64,000 nt of DNA from Kryptolebias marmoratus (Eukaryota > Chordata > Actinopteri > Cyprinodontiformes > Rivulidae), in assembly GCF_001649575.2 (NCBI RefSeq), contig NC_051443.1, positions 22,893,563-22,957,562 of the forward strand, in the 5' to 3' direction. The notes under the pieces were generated by a model, which worked only from the letters and a program-made list of their open reading frames with translations, had not been told where the DNA came from and ran no database searches. Of the stretch, positions 62,454 through 64,000 are shown one piece after another. How positions within the stretch are numbered: position 1 is the stretch's first letter; each line of letters starts with the position of its first letter. The position numbers and the translations under genes are program-made.

Positions 62454-62571
62454 ATGTTACCTATATTAAATGGAAGAATAGTAAAAATGCTCCACAGTAA
62501 AACATTGCACTGTTGTCATGAATTAGCGCTCTACAACAGTGTGAGGTCAGCAATTTTGTACAAACCATACC

Positions 62572-62690
62572 CAGTGATTTCCAATCCTGGTACTTCAGGA
62601 CCACTATCATGTAAGTCATTTAGCCATTGAATCACATATGTTGGGTCAAGGAAGCAACTAAAACATGCAGGAATGTGGCCCTGAAAATAC
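62572..62690. mobile_element. Decayed hAT-type miniature element
   Basis: Begins CAGTGATTTCCAATCCTGGT, then CAGGACCACTATCATGT. It later reads GAAGCAACTAAAACATGCAG and GAATGTGGCCCTGA, roughly the inverted counterpart. Relative to the intact element at 31913 it is a diverged relative with a shortened centre and an eroded right end. No target duplication could be identified. Confidence 0.6.
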
Positions 62691-64000
62691 AAATATAGAC
62701 AGCAATACAACAATTGTGTTTTGGATTCAAAATGCATTTCTTACAGACGCAATCAATATGGGGCTTCTTGAATTATCCTGTACGAACTAGAGTACAAAGT
62801 TTGAAAAATGTTGTCAAACACGAGCTGAATGTATGCACGTGACAGTGGCTCTTTGTGTCTTTATACACGGATTGGCAGCAAGCTGTAAAACAAGCTTTGA
62901 ATGGTCCCCTTTTACCAGTACTGACACGTTTTTGTTAAAAGAATCAAGAGTTTTTGGATTTCTACGTTTGCAACATAGAGGACTGACATTATCTCAGTGA
63001 TGATGAGCACCTTGTCTTCCTTCAAACTGAATTAATGTCAAAGTAATACATCCAGTAGACCATAGACAAAAAGTTTGAGCGACAAGTTAAAAAAAGTTGT
63101 ACTAAAATCTGTTTGCTGTCTGTTTTCTCGGAGTTAATATCCGTGTGACCTTTGAAACTCGTCAACTTGTTTTGAAGCATTGCTCTGCTCAGATGAACAT
63201 TTCCATTTGCCGTGAACAGTGGCATAAATACATTTTATTACTCAGCGCTTTGGTGGTAAAATGCAGTGATATTTTACTTTATGTGCTGAGGCAATGCTGG
63301 GGAACAATAATAAGGTTTATGTAGCCCAAGGAAATGAAGAACTTTTCAATTTGTGGAGTTGAGTGTGAATTAATTTATGACTGGCATTTGGGGCAGTCAG
63401 ACTCCTTTCTTTGCTTTTTTTTTAATCCTTGAGAGACAGGAAAGTCACAACTCTGGTGGTTTAAATGCGTTGACTTTGGTCAGCAAATATAATCCGTCTG
63501 CATGTTGAGTAAAAGGGTGAAAAGGGGGCTTATGTTCTGAGGTTAAGATCTGCTGATGCTTTATGCATGTTGGGGATTTGTGTCCAACAGGGCTGGTGTC
63601 TCTGCACCGGTGTGACCTTGAAATACTCTTTGACTTTCCAACAGTGCACACCGATTTTCCAGTTTAATATCAGAATCTGCTTTAGTTTTCAGTGGGTTAA
63701 AGTGCAACTTGCTTTTTTTTAAAAAAAACGTGTTAATTGCTTCAAAATCAAATCCCAGTAGAACTGAATTACAATCAGTTTTTGAAGGAATTGGTGGCAA
63801 AATACCTTCCATGCACATCTGTGTTGTTTAAACATAAAGTTTAAAGTGAGCTCAGAAATATTAAAGTTGAATCAGTGTAGGTAAAATATATATTGACACA
63901 TCTGAACTAACAATGGATTAAAATGTATTCTTTATGTATTTTTTTCTAAAACTGGTAAAGATCATTAACAACAGCTTGTATTTTCAGCACCCAGTGCCTA
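62691..64000. other. Intron 2 sequence to the window end, no gene or element recognised
   Basis: AT-rich sequence with a T/A homopolymer junction at about 63713-63728. The short - strand frames near 63022-63225 and 63445-63818 are not convincing. Confidence 0.4.

Larger units (their letters stand above)
49506..64000 (+). other. vav2: vav2 intron 2 (5' portion, at least 14.5 kb)
   Basis: This runs from the GTGAGT donor to the window end. The next exon should continue the CH domain with the residues after DFGK; I saw no acceptor followed by such a frame. Mobile elements cluster in the last 3 kb, and the first 10 kb contains mainly unique-looking sequence. Confidence 0.8.

Noticed and set aside
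49506..64000. Vav2 exon 3 within intron 2
   Set aside because: Read for an AG acceptor followed by the continuation of the CH domain; none was seen, so it should lie beyond the window.

Overview
The window looks like nuclear DNA of a ray-finned (teleost) fish. It is AT-rich and intron-like, and it carries relics of mobile elements typical of teleosts: a Rex3-type LINE with a GATG tail, several Tc1-like transposons and hAT-type miniature elements. I could not name the species.

The only coding sequence I can support is one 117-bp exon at 49389-49505 on the + strand. It encodes 39 residues of the calponin-homology domain of the Rho-family exchange factor Vav2, with canonical splice sites on both sides. 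Everything left of it (1-49388) is the 3' part of a large first intron, and everything right of it (49506-64000) is the 5' part of the second intron. I found no trace of exon 1 or exon 3, no nested gene, and no tRNA, rRNA or CRISPR. The many short open frames look like chance.

Intron 1 holds most of the old mobile DNA. It has four same-strand copies of an unclassified repeat built from ~280-bp units (2165-3007, 15690-15965, 31105-32160, 33985-34410). It also has three Tc1-like relics (about 3940-4660, 21215-21560, 23097-23400), a LINE tail with a target duplication (8853-8965), and a hAT transposase scrap (10396-10482). A decayed LINE at 13587-14150 is split by a miniature element, and a 193-bp hAT-type miniature element sits inside one copy of the unclassified repeat. 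A decayed tandem array lies at 47440-47930.

Intron 2 carries fewer elements, clustered near its right end: a 5'-inverted Rex3 insertion with a perfect 12-bp target duplication (61127-61555), a LINE 3'-region fragment (62281-62453) and a hAT-type miniature relic (62572-62690). A few stretches with dense transcription-factor-like motifs are offered as candidate enhancers, without comparative evidence. I did not find an unmistakable new biological system. The best leads are the unclassified repeat family and the datable nested or twin-primed insertions.
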